DNA of 64,000 nt, from contig NC_083592.1 of NCBI RefSeq assembly GCF_027579695.1, positions 34,416,714-34,480,713 on the forward strand. Direction: 5' to 3'. How positions within the stretch are numbered: the stretch's first letter is position 1; each line of letters opens with the position of its first letter. Under the pieces are notes generated by a model, which had not been told where the DNA came from, ran no database searches, and was given only the letters and a program-made list of their open reading frames with translations. The stretch comes from Neoarius graeffei (taxonomy: Eukaryota; Chordata; Actinopteri; Siluriformes; Ariidae). Position numbers and translations under genes: made by a program. Below, piece after piece: positions 54,312 through 64,000 of this stretch.

Positions 54312-54723
54312 CATCCATCCATCCATTATCTGTAGCCGCTTATCCTGTGCAGGGTCACAGGCAAGCTGGAGTTGACTATGGGCGAGATCCTATAGTCTGA
54401 CTATGCAGCTGGGCTTGGGAAGCAGCTGACTATGGGTGAGAGGCGGGGTACACCCTGGATAAGTCACCAGATCATTGCAGGGCTGACACATAGACACAAA
54501 CAACCATTCACATTCACACCTATGGTCAATTTAGAGCCACCAATTAGCCTAACCTGCATATCTTTGGACTGTGGGGGAAACCAGAGCACCCAGAGGAAAC
54601 CACGCAGACATGGGGAGAACATGCAAACTCCACACAGAAAGGCCCTCGTCGGCCGCTGGGCTCGAACCCAGGACCTTCTTGCTATGAGGCAACAGTGCTA
54701 ACCAATACACCACCGTGCTGCCC
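54312..54723 (-). mobile_element. V-SINE abutting the previous SINE
   Basis: Complete copy with a ~45-bp internal rearrangement near 54370-54420 (GACTATGGGCGAG and GACTATGGGTGAG duplicated around an insert). Duplication TAATAGGAACTC at 54300-54311 and 54724-54735. Confidence 0.93.
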
Positions 54724-54735
54724 TAATAGGAACTC

Positions 54736-55619
54736 ACTTCTGTAATTTAAAAGTAACCATACATAGTTAAAAAGTTAAAAAGTGTGATGCATCATTCATC
54801 AATAAATTAAAAATTTGAAGCATAATTGTAATTAAGAAGAACAACATGCTCATTCTGTGTTGTTATATGAAACTATTATATGTCCCACTTTGCACTTGGA
54901 TTATTTTGGATTATTTTCATATAACAGCCTGTCATGTGTTATTCCTTAGACATTTGTCAACAATGAATAATATCTGGTTTTAAATTACTTCAGAGGTTAA
55001 TTCTGCTTCCAAAAGCTCTGACCATGCTGATCTTCCCAAATCACCCTGTCACTGCTTGATAAGCATGATAGAGACCCAGCTGCATGAGTTTTTTTTCTTT
55101 TGCATTGCTTGTTGTATTTCTCCATACATGATACATGACTGATATCATCCAGTACCAAGTTCACTGATATTAGCTTGGGCTACTACCATAAAATCCAATG
55201 GTGGTGAGATCATACAGTCTTATGATCATTTCTAATGGTCATCTGTAGTGTCTACAATTACCCTCCCAAGGACAAAGAAGCTAGTAAGTGTTTATTAATG
55301 CTTAAATAGCGGCCCAAAATACTGAAGCAGAATATGGGCCAAGCTTCAGATCATTAGCAGTCGGCAGTGTATGGAAAGAACCAGATAGTTTTTGACAGGG
55401 ATTAGATGACAAGGACAGCTATTCCTCATTGGATTTCCTCATTGACTTTGGTATTTACTTACTGTATATAAACTGCTGATGAAGACACAACAACCTGCCT
55501 TTGCTTTGAGTAAATTTGAGGAGAATCAAGCCCATGAGCCCGTGCAAATCAGCACACCAGATTAACCATGTTAATGGACCTTAATTTCATCTCATTGATT
55601 AATCTTATTGTTCAGTTTC
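54736..55619. other. Unassigned ~0.9 kb
   Basis: No recognised feature. Confidence 0.4.
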
Positions 55620-56850
55620 CTACATGCCCCAGTGCTCAAGAAGCCCACCAAGGCAGAAAGTGATCAAATGCAGAGAGTGCGCTACAGTCATTTTGAAACA
55701 AACCAGTAATTTTGTATCATTCAGACACAAAGTCTATTGTAGCACTCATCAACACTGGAGCAACTGGGAACTTCTTAGACTGTGACCCTGTCCTTCAGCT
55801 TGAGACTCAAACACTGGAATCACCCATGTATGCGCAGGCCCTTGACCCATAAGAGATAAAACTATCTCCCATGATACTCTGCTTATATACCTGAATACAT
55901 GCCCCTGCCACAGTGAGACCGTCTGTATGCTTGTCACCATATCATCCAATTATCCCAAAGTCCTGGGACTCCGCTGGCTTCAGACAAACAATCCCCAAAT
56001 CTCCTGGATCGAGCAAAAATCTTGACATTGCTACAGATCCTGTATCTCTCACTCTGTAATTACCATAACATGCACTCACAATGAAGGTCCTGTGGGTGGA
56101 ACAGTTGACAGAAATCCTGGCCTCATCCTCATATTATCTTACATTTTTTTAAATAAAGTCAAGTCAAATATTCTTCCCTCTCATCAACCCTTCAACTGTG
56201 TGATTGACTTATCAAACACCACTTGACCTCAATCCTGAGGATATGCCTTATTGCTTGCAGAAAACAAGATCATGACAGAATACATACTGTACCAAGAGTC
56301 CTTAAATGGAGCTATAGCAGATCCTCCATGTCACTGTTTTTTTTTCTTCATCCAAAAGCATTCCATGTATTGACTGTAAAGGTCTGATCTAAATCCCAGT
56401 CAAAATATTGTCCTGGGTCCCATCAGCTCTAGACCCATTGACTTTAGCTCATATAGTCACTAAATTCGACCTCAGAAGAGGCTGTAATCGTACTTGAAAT
56501 GCAATGAACAGAAGATTGCCTTGCGTACCACTTCTGGACATTATGAATAGCTGGTCATGCTATATGGCTTGGCCAATGCCCCATTCGTGTTCCAAGCCTT
56601 CCCAAGTTAATTACATTCTCAGGGACAAGCTTGGAAAGTTCATTATAGCTTATATAGATGATGTCCATCATATAGCATTTCTCAGCTGTATTATCAGTAA
56701 GGAGGGCGTTCTCAAGGATGAATCCAAAGTGTGGACCATCATTGAGTGGCTGACTTGTACAGGGAAAAAGATCTGCAGACATTTTTCAAGTAGATACCTC
56801 AGAGATGGGGTGAGAGCTGTGCTTTTCCAGAGTCATGGAAATCCCTTTTA
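55620..56850 (+). pseudogene. Decayed Ty3/gypsy pol (sushi-like chromovirus type)
   Basis: Plus-strand fragments in changing frames. Near 55735-55780 is a protease-like block, ALINTGATGNF, in which the catalytic Asp is replaced by Asn. Near 55960-56010 is LGLRWLQTNNPQISWIEQ, a retropepsin C-terminal motif. At 56504-56851 a reverse transcriptase palm remnant contains FIIAYIDDV (the catalytic pair kept) and ISKEGVLKDESKV. Conventional gene order as in sushi-type elements; quite different from and older than the Gmr1-type element. Confidence 0.8.
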
Positions 56851-57229
56851 GTTTTATCACAGAGCATTTTATACTCTAACCGTATGAAAGTAAATATAAA
56901 ATAGGCAATTAGAGTTATTAGAGGTTAAACTGACCTTAAAACAAAGGTGTTGTTGGCTTGAGGAAGCTGAACACCCATTTTTCATTTGCATTGCCCACAG
57001 AAACCTAGAATGTTCAATTCAGTTTGACTTTGTAGTCATTACACCAGGACATCACAATAAAAAGCTTTCTCACTGTTCTCTCGAATGCAACATACACTGT
57101 ATATACAATAGTGCACAATGCAAGCATATTGGACGGAGGGGTGCAGTTGCAAAAGTGAGACAGTAATAAAGAGTGAAAGACAATACAATATAATACACAC
57201 TACAATATTGGACATGCAGTAATACAGAG
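56851..57229. other. Unassigned spacer
   Basis: Nothing recognised. Confidence 0.4.
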
Positions 57230-57600
57230 TGCGAAATATATGGGCTAGCTTACATGATCAAATCCCACAGAAGAGCTACTGTAGCACAAACTGCTGAAAA
57301 AGTGAATGCTGACTAAAAAAGTAAGGTGTTAGCATTAACCTTGTCAGCAGTCTGTGCTACAGTAGCTCTTCTGTGGGATTGGACAATATACGCTCACCTT
57401 CGTGCCCCATGTGAATCAATGAGCCTTCGACACCCATGACCCTGTCGCTGGTTCACTGGTTATCCTTTGTTGGATCACTTTTGGTAGGTACTAACCACTG
57501 CATACTGGGAACACCCCACAAGATGTGTCATTTTGGAGATGTTCAGACCCAGTCATCTAACCATCACAATTTAGCCCTTGTCAAAGTTGCTCAGATCCAA
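57230..57600. repeat. DNA-element fragment with internal palindrome
   Basis: AATCCCACAGAAGAGCTACTG near 57265 pairs with its inverse CAGTAGCTCTTCTGTGGGATT near 57360. The following CTAACCACTGCATACTGGGA, CACCCCACAAGATGTG and GCCCTTGTCAAAGTTGCTCAG blocks look like a common fish DNA-repeat. Ends not found. Confidence 0.55.
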
Positions 57601-57712
57601 ATATTGTGACCTCGGCCTTAAATACTGACCTCGGCCCAGAGGGCCTTGGTCAGTACTTTCAAGACCTCGGTCACGATATTTCACGATACGGACCTCCCAG
57701 CTGGTAAACAAC
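57601..57712. repeat. Foldback palindrome, copy 2
   Basis: TTGTGACCTCGGCC... mirrored by GACCTCGGTCACGATATT; shorter and more diverged than 25615-25755 but clearly the same family. Confidence 0.8.
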
Positions 57713-58015
57713 ATATATATATGTCACTCATGAGGAAATTGATGAATTGTTTTGATAGATTTGGGTACTTTTTGTTTGTGAATGTGTCTAGATAATAAAA
57801 AGAACATCATATGTTGGCTTGAAGATATTAAGTTTATCTTCTCGTGTTGAAAAACTTGCATTTTTCATACGCAATACATTGCGGATCTGAGTGACATATT
57901 TTCTGATATTTCACTCCGATGACATCATTCCCAGTGTTTTCCCGCTGACTTGACATGCGTTGTGAAAATGGTGAACCGGTTCAAAATTTAAATTCTTTTG
58001 ATTAACTTGTGTATT

Positions 58016-58063
<48 letters not shown>

Positions 58064-58212
58064 TTGTGAATGTGTCCATATAATATAAAGAACATGGCAC
58101 AAAGATATGAAGCTTATCTTCTCGTGTTGAAAATATTTTCACTCATTTGCTTCACTCGTGAAAATGTTCACCACTTGAAGATAAACTTCATATCTTCTCA
58201 CAACCATGTAAT

Positions 58213-58213
<1 letters not shown>
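57713..58213. repeat. Non-autonomous DNA element with near-palindromic arms and (TTTC)n
   Basis: GAAGATATTAAGTTTATCTTC and TCTTCTCGTGTTGAAAA blocks recur and are inverted near 58180 (CTTGAAGATAAACTTCATATC). A (TTTC)n tract lies at 58016-58063. No coding capacity. Confidence 0.55.
58016..58063. repeat. (TTTC)n microsatellite
   Basis: About 12 tetranucleotide units. Confidence 0.97.

Positions 58214-58268
<55 letters not shown>
58214..58268. repeat. (TA)n microsatellite
   Basis: About 27 TA units next to the Tc1-type MITE. Confidence 0.98.
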
Positions 58269-58270
<2 letters not shown>

Positions 58271-58273
<3 letters not shown>

Positions 58274-58798
58274 TACCGTTCAAAAGTTTGGGGTCACCCA
58301 GACAATTTTGTGTTTTCCATGAAGAGTCACACTTTTATTTACCACCATAAGTTGTAAAATGAATAGAAAATATAGTCAAGACATTTTTCTGGCCATATTG
58401 AGCATTTAATCGACCCCACAAATGTGATGCTCCAGAAACTCAATCTGCTCAAAGGAAGGTCAGTTTTATAGCTTCTCTAAAGAGCTCAACTGTTTTCAGC
58501 TGTGCTAACATGATTGTACAAGGGTTTTCTAATCATCCATTAGCCTTCTGAGGCAATGAGCAAACACATTGTACCATTAGAACACTGGAGTGAGAGTTGC
58601 TGGAAATGGGCCTCTATACACCTATGGAGATATTGCACCAAAAACCAGACATTTGCAGCTAGAATAGTCATTTACCACATTAGCAATGTATAGAGTGGAT
58701 TTCTGATTAGTTTAAAGTGATCGTCATTGAAAAGAACAGTGCTTTTCTTTCAAAAATAAGGACATTTCAAAGTGACCCCAAACTTTTGAACGGTAGTG
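58271..58798. mobile_element. Tc1/mariner-type MITE, 528 bp, copy 2
   Basis: Same orientation and length as 7019-7546 with about six substitutions. Right TA at 58799-58800; the left side merges with the TA/CA tract. Confidence 0.93.
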
Positions 58799-58829
58799 TA
58801 AATTTGATAAAAATATTTGTATCAGGTTT

Positions 58830-59305
58830 CTGTCAGTGACAGTGTAGTTACATGGCAGCCTTCAAACATGGCTGCCATGGGCTACAACTCCCAAGTGCCA
58901 CAGCGCCCTCCCTCTCCTGAATTCTGATTGGGAGTACACCTGTTTCTAATCATTCTCCCAATATAAGCATGCCAAATACTCCAGCTCATTGCAAAGTATT
59001 GTTCTGTGTTCTCATACCTGATCATACCAAGCCTTCCTGTTTCTTTGACCTGACTCTGGTGTATTCTGACTCCCGCTACGTATTTACCGACTTTGAGGCT
59101 CTGGTTTTCCTCAAACACTCTGATTGCACATTGACCAACCTTTGGCACGAACCTGACCTCGATTCTCATCTCACAACTTGGCTTTGTTCACCAGTTTGTG
59201 ATGCACCCGCTCTGCCCTGCAATTGTGTCTGTAAGTGCCTGCACTCTGACAGTTTCCCATCTACCCTGTTCTCCCCCTAACCTTTGCTGTCAGCTATACA
59301 GAAAC
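58830..59305 (+). repeat. Possible solo LTR or leader of a gypsy element
   Basis: TGTCAGTGACAG start, ATTCTGATTGGGAGTACACC, ATATAAGCATGCC (TATA-like), then CT-rich sequence with TTGACCTGACTCTGGTG-type blocks resemble the LTR/leader of sushi-type fish elements. Only one copy is seen and the ends are uncertain. Confidence 0.4.
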
Positions 59306-59569
59306 ACGACACAGACTCTTCAGAAAGTTCAGTGACCCTGAAAACTGAATTTATGACATTCAGCAAGAGTGAAGATGACATCCAGTGAAACAGAATATTG
59401 ACAAAAACAGATTAAAAGTATTTTGCACTGACAGATAGAGGGGGACACAATGCTACATTTCTCATAATCCATCTCTTGATGTTTTTGCTGAATAGTGTTG
59501 TGTAGTACCAGCCAAAAACCAGATATGAGCAGTCAGCACTTCAGGACTTGCAGAAGTCCACTGGTTAAT

Positions 59570-59631
<62 letters not shown>

Positions 59632-59751
59632 GAGGCTCAACTTATCTGAAAATCTCCCAAAATCTCCCAGTCCTGCTTAGCATTACTTGTGTGAGGTTGG
59701 GTGAATGGGGTTGTAACCTTTCACGAGGTTAAATAGCCCTTGGTTAGAATT
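59306..59751. other. Unassigned, with (CA)n at 59572-59628
   Basis: About 28 CA units; nothing else recognised. Confidence 0.5.
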
Positions 59752-60105
59752 TGAACACAAGCTTAATTTATATAGTACCTTTCTCAAACTCAAGGACGTT
59801 TACAGGGTAGCAAAAAAACAAACAAAAAAACCCAAGCAAACCCCTACCTCTGTCAAAATAGACACCACATGACAACACAACTAGACAGTCACAGAGTAAT
59901 AACAAAGATAAAAGGTGAGATTTAAGATGAATTTTAAATTTTAAGATGGACAAAATTTTTAGGAAAGTCTATACTTGGTAATCACTAATTATCCAGAATC
60001 AGTTGACTTTAAGATACAGGAAGTGGGGTAGGATATAACACATCTTGTAGGTAGGTGGGATTAATGCCATGAAGGGCCTTAAAAGAATAAAGCAGGAGTT
60101 TGTAC

Positions 60106-61782
60106 CACGGGCGATTGCTCTAAGACAACGAGGGAGGCTCAGCCTCCTCTAAAAATGACGAACATCGTGTAGGATGAATTGCACTAGGCTTATGTTATAG
60201 CCGACCTTATAACATTGCTATTTCAGATCCAGAATCATAGAAATATATGTGCTCAACCCAACTACAGTGCGAAATCATTCCGTTATAACTTTCCCCAGTT
60301 CACCTAATGTGTGCGTGAGTTTTTCCCCCTCGTGACAGCGCGATGCAGCCCAGCCTCAGTAGACTTCAATGGCATTTGGGAGCTATGCGCTTTTCAATCT
60401 CAAAATGCAAGATGATTATTGGACAAATACTGCAAAAACGCCCGCCCCACGGAGTCCCACGGACTCCCAGCCTCAGTGGACTTCAATGGCATTTGGGAGC
60501 ACTATGCATTATGCACTTTTCAATCTCAAAATGCAAGACGATTATTGGACAAATACTGCGAAAACGCCTGCCCACCGGACTCCCAGCCTCACAGTGGGAG
60601 GGACATGGCAGTTTCCGCGAGGAGACTGGTGATTGGTGAAAGCGGCCGGATATTTTCTTTGATTGACAGCTCGTTTCAAATATAGACAGGCAGCGGTGAA
60701 TTTCAGTTCAGTCCCATGCGGATTCGCTAGTGCTGTGGTGTATTGTAAGAGATCAGCTTACATTTCGATTTCATTCATTACATACGGTTTCTACCAGCTT
60801 TTTTAGTTTGTATATATTTTCATTGTAAATAAAGTGTAAATATAGTGTTGTCAAGTTTGCTATCTTAATTCCAGAAATTTCGTTTATTTGAGTGAATGAA
60901 CTTGAACTTGAGGGGGCAAGTCAGCTAGCAAGAAAGCTGCGCACGGATACCAAGCATTGCTGATTTAATTTTGGCGAAGCCATTTGCCAGTCTTCCTTTC
61001 GAGGAAAAAATTAAAATTAAAGAGCAGGGTAGACCAACGCCTCAAATTGACTTGGTGAAAAAGGTAGGGAATAATACTCGTTCCTTTCAGCTCTCCTGGT
61101 ACGGGAAAGTGAATTGGCTAACAGCAAGTGACCCACATCAACAACAGTAAATAGGCTACTTTAGTAATATGTCATGGATGGACCAAAAATATAGAGTCTA
61201 TTTAAAATGTTTATGCTGAGTATATTATATTGGAATATATATTTCTCTGGATATGAATTAAACACAGCTACAATTTGGAAAACATTTTTAAACAAAAACA
61301 CAGCCGAGAACATTTCACACTACAGACCTGGATTAAAAGTGAAGGGTTATCAAAATTGTCAATAAAACATTTCTCAGTCAAAATAAGTAAAATATAGGGA
61401 AAGTGTCACTGAATGAAATGTGTGGCACCCAGCTCTACTGTATGTTTGGCTCCCCAAGGTCAGTGCTTGTGCCTATTCCAGAACACTCTGCTGTTACTGC
61501 TGAGGTTCCTGACAAAGAGCTGCTTTCAATAATGACCAATTTTTAAACAACATGCCACAATTTTAAAATATTGTGGCCCAACACCACCATCGTGTATATT
61601 GGACAGTAGGCTAATGGGCCAAAAGAACCTGTTATTTCACAGTTTGTGACCCTGCCAACAATCAGCCAGATCAGAGGCAAGAGTATGGGCAAAATTTATG
61701 TGTTTTTTCTTTTTTCTTTTAAAATCTGGAAATATCGTAACTGACCAGCCTCCCCTGTTTGAAAGACTACCAGCCGCCACTG
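60106..61782. mobile_element. Non-autonomous hAT element, 1.7 kb
   Basis: Perfect 8-bp duplication GTTTGTAC at 60098-60105 and 61783-61790. Ends CACGGGCGATTGCTC and the inverse of CAGTGGCGGCTGGTAG are imperfect inverted repeats of the hAT CAGTGG type; both continue into GGGAGGCT. No transposase frame recognised. Confidence 0.88.
60347..60592. repeat. Tandem duplication (~120 bp x 2) inside the hAT
   Basis: CTTCAATGGCATTTGGGAGC, TTTCAATCTCAAAATGCAAG and GATTATTGGACAAATACTGC occur twice in order, about 115-125 bp apart. Confidence 0.9.
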
Positions 61783-62885
61783 GTTTGTACTGGATGTGAA
61801 AGGAAACCGTCAACTAAAATGTTGATGATATAGAATTGCAGTGATGTGAGCTGTACGATTAGTGTGAGTGAGAAGTCTGGCTGCAGAATTTTGAATGTAT
61901 TGTAAATGAGCAAGTGTTTTAACTGAGAGGCCAAAAAGAAGGGCATCACAGTAGTCCATTTGTGACGTAATGAAGGCATGGATAAGCATTTCAGCCTCAT
62001 CCGTTGAGAGTTATAAAGATGTGCCATATTTTGAAGGTGGGAAAATGCTGTTTTAACTCGATCGTTTACATAGAGGTTCCACGTGGTTTATGTCAACTCA
62101 ACAGCCATCATTACCATCAATATTAAGTTTAAGAGAAGGCTGCCGAGATAAGAGATATTTAATACCAGTGAGGAGAGCTTCTGTTATATTTGTGTTCAAC
62201 CCAGCCTTTACATGATGGATGCAGCCAGATAATGAAGCAGGGGGAGAGATTAGTTGCACCTAGTAATAATATACGAGTAGATCTGCATATCTTCAACAAA
62301 ACTCTGAAATCCCAGACCATGGCAGTAAATTATCTGACCAAGTGGCAGCTTGTGTATTATCAAAAAAATATGCCCAAGGACAGAACCTTGCAGAACACCT
62401 TACATAACCTGACAAACAAAAGATTTACATTGTTTTAGTGAGATGAACTGCTTCCTGTCTTCAAGATAAGAAGTAAACCAAGCCAGAGCTGAACAAGTAA
62501 TCTCAATAGCTCACAGTCAAGCAAGAAGCATATGATGACATCGTGGTAAATGCAGAACTAAGATCACGGAGGAGTAATATATTATAAAGTTGTAAGTAAG
62601 CCTGAGTCTGGAGAGAGGAGAAGATCATTAACAACTTGAAGAAGTGCTGTCTCAGTACAACATAATGGCTGAAAAGCAGACAGAAATGGTTCATAAACAT
62701 TATTTAGATCAAGATAAGGCTGCAGCTGGGAAGCGACAACCCTCGCAAGAAATTCTGCAGTAAAAGGTAGGTTAGAAATGGGTCGATAATTATTGAAATT
62801 ATTTGGGTCCAGGCAAGGTTTTTTTGAGGATTGATGAGAAACAAGTTATTTTTAGCTCTTGTGGAATGACCCCAGAGTCAAGAGG

Positions 62886-63137
62886 TAATAAAATCTTCCA
62901 TGGCCATCAGAGTTCATTCATATTATAAGCTCATCTAGCCAACAGGCGATGAACTTATGCCATCATGTGTTGTCTGTCATTTGTCATCTGTATGTCATCA
63001 TCCACATTTCACAAAATCGCTTCTTCTCTTTCAATTTTTCACCAATTTTTATTCTTTTTGTCAGGAAGGTAGATCTGCCTGGGGTGCATATACAGTAGCT
63101 TCAACACAAATTTGCATAATTGCAATTAATAACGAAG
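62886..63137. other. Unassigned spacer
   Basis: Nothing recognised. Confidence 0.4.
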
Positions 63138-63505
63138 ATCTCATCTCATCTCATTATCTCTAGCCGCTTTATCCTGTTCTACAGGGTCGCAGGCAAGCTG
63201 GAGCCTATCCCAGCTGACTACGGGTGAAAGGCGGGGTACACCCTGGACAAGTCGCCAGGTCATCACAGGGCTGACACATAGACACAGACAACCATTCACA
63301 CCTACGGTCAATTTAGAGTCACCAGTTAACCTAACCTGCATGTCTTTGGACTGTGGGGGAAACCGGAGCACCCGGAGGAAACCCACGCGGACACGGGGAG
63401 AACATGCAAACTCCACACAGAAAGGCCCTCGCCGGCCACGGGGTTCGAACCCGGACCTTCTTGCTGTGAGGCGACAGCGCTAACCACTACACCACCGTGC
63501 CACCC
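63138..63505 (-). mobile_element. V-SINE, full length
   Basis: Well-conserved ATGAG-tailed copy lacking one CACATTCACAC block. Target duplication not evident. Confidence 0.94.
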
Positions 63506-64000
63506 AAAGTTATGAACCAGGGTGTCTACAGGTTTGTCCAAGTTAAATTTAAGACTTTTTAAGACTTTCATACCATGTTCCAAAAAAAATTAAGACCAAA
63601 TCTAAAGTCACGCAAAAACTTACTCTTTTGAAAAAAAACCTATATAATTTAATGTAACTTATTGTTCTTGTAAACATTCACCAGAAAACATTATTCTAGA
63701 AGAAGTACTTAATTTCTTTTCCTTAACAGGCATTCACACACTCACAACACAATATAAGGATCGGATAAACTTGTAACTATGTGACAATCAGAATGCAGTC
63801 ACAACGTTTGAATCCAATGTAACAGTGTGAAAATGTGAATGAAGTCACACAGAATCCAATGCAACAGTTTTTTTAATTATTATTTTCTTTGCTTGGGGAG
63901 TCACATTGTAAGCAGAATTGTTCAATTCCATCTTTGGTCAAACAACAATGCAGAAAACAACAGTTAAACAATGTGAATCCACATACACCTGAAACTTCGG
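63506..64000. other. Unassigned window end
   Basis: AT-rich, contains ATGTTCCAAAAAAAATTAAGACC-type sequence; no ends or frames recognised. Confidence 0.4.

Larger units (their letters stand above)
59752..62885 (-). pseudogene. Second LINE (CR1/L2/Rex-like), decayed, split by a hAT
   Basis: Read on the minus strand: reverse transcriptase remnants near 62500-62760 (VVASQLQPYLDLNNVYEPF, ETALLQVVNDLLLSPDSG), near 62380-62500 (WFTSYLEDRKQFISL, then the GVLQGSVLG motif) and 61767-62027 (the C-terminal region). The last codons and 3' UTR follow at 59752-60097, ending in GAAAGGTACTATATAAATT. Many stops and frameshifts. The hAT at 60106-61782 separates the C-terminus from the 3' UTR. Confidence 0.82.

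Noticed and set aside
58016..58268. Regular TTTC and TA tracts as a CRISPR-like array
   Set aside because: Plain microsatellites without spacers, in a eukaryotic genome.

Overview
The window looks like an accessory, repeat-dominated stretch of a teleost fish nuclear genome. The evidence is abundant V-SINE/DANA-Mermaid-type tRNA-derived SINEs, Tc1/mariner and hAT elements with teleost-type ends, CR1/L2/Rex-type LINEs, a Ty3/gypsy element of the Gmr1 type, and long CA/GT, TA and GA microsatellites. I cannot name the species. I found no intact single-copy host gene, rRNA, true tRNA gene or CRISPR array. Nearly all coding potential belongs to mobile elements, and most of it is broken.

Layout. 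1-8.6 kb: SINEs, including a head-to-tail dimer at 1973-2721; a palindromic DNA element (3049-3801); and a nested pile of DNA elements (4.75-7.66 kb) that carries a RecQ-helicase-like fragment and two exon-like blocks. 8.6-16 kb: SINEs, Tc1 remnants, and the first copy of a dispersed unit (9066-10142) that recurs inverted at 35262-36230. 16-23.5 kb: a non-autonomous hAT (16550-18266) inserted in decayed coding-like sequence; a SINE-in-SINE complex (19044-20252); a SINE split by a 544-bp inverted-repeat element (20366-21261); a Tc1 remnant; and a retroposon-like repeat. 23.5-26.3 kb: mostly unassigned, with a transposon-type exon and a palindrome. 26.3-31.24 kb: a complete minus-strand LTR retrotransposon. 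31.2-37.5 kb: a full-length but dead Tc1 (33571-35174), SINEs, and second copies of two repeats seen earlier. 37.5-44 kb: SINEs, microsatellites and a Tc1 holding a LINE fragment. 44-48.1 kb: a THAP-domain exon and a minus-strand LINE with a SINE in its 3' region. 48.1-52.9 kb: mostly unassigned, possibly conserved non-coding. 53-64 kb: SINEs, a decayed gypsy pol and possible LTR, a near-identical 528-bp Tc1-type MITE, and a LINE split by a hAT.

The LTR element is the best-preserved unit. Its LTRs (26311-26619 and 30921-31235) sit between perfect 5-bp GACAC duplications. Its primer site matches the 3' end of tRNA-Phe, and its pol order is integrase before reverse transcriptase and RNase H, the Gmr1-type order. 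The capsid region resembles a SCAN domain. Its two LTRs differ by about nine substitutions, all transitions, so the insertion is fairly recent although gag and pol carry several frameshifts and one stop.

Most insertions could be timed relative to each other from target-site duplications, nesting, and empty sites in paralogous copies. SINE bodies occur with at least three different 3' regions, which suggests several SINE subfamilies, each probably mobilised by a different LINE partner.
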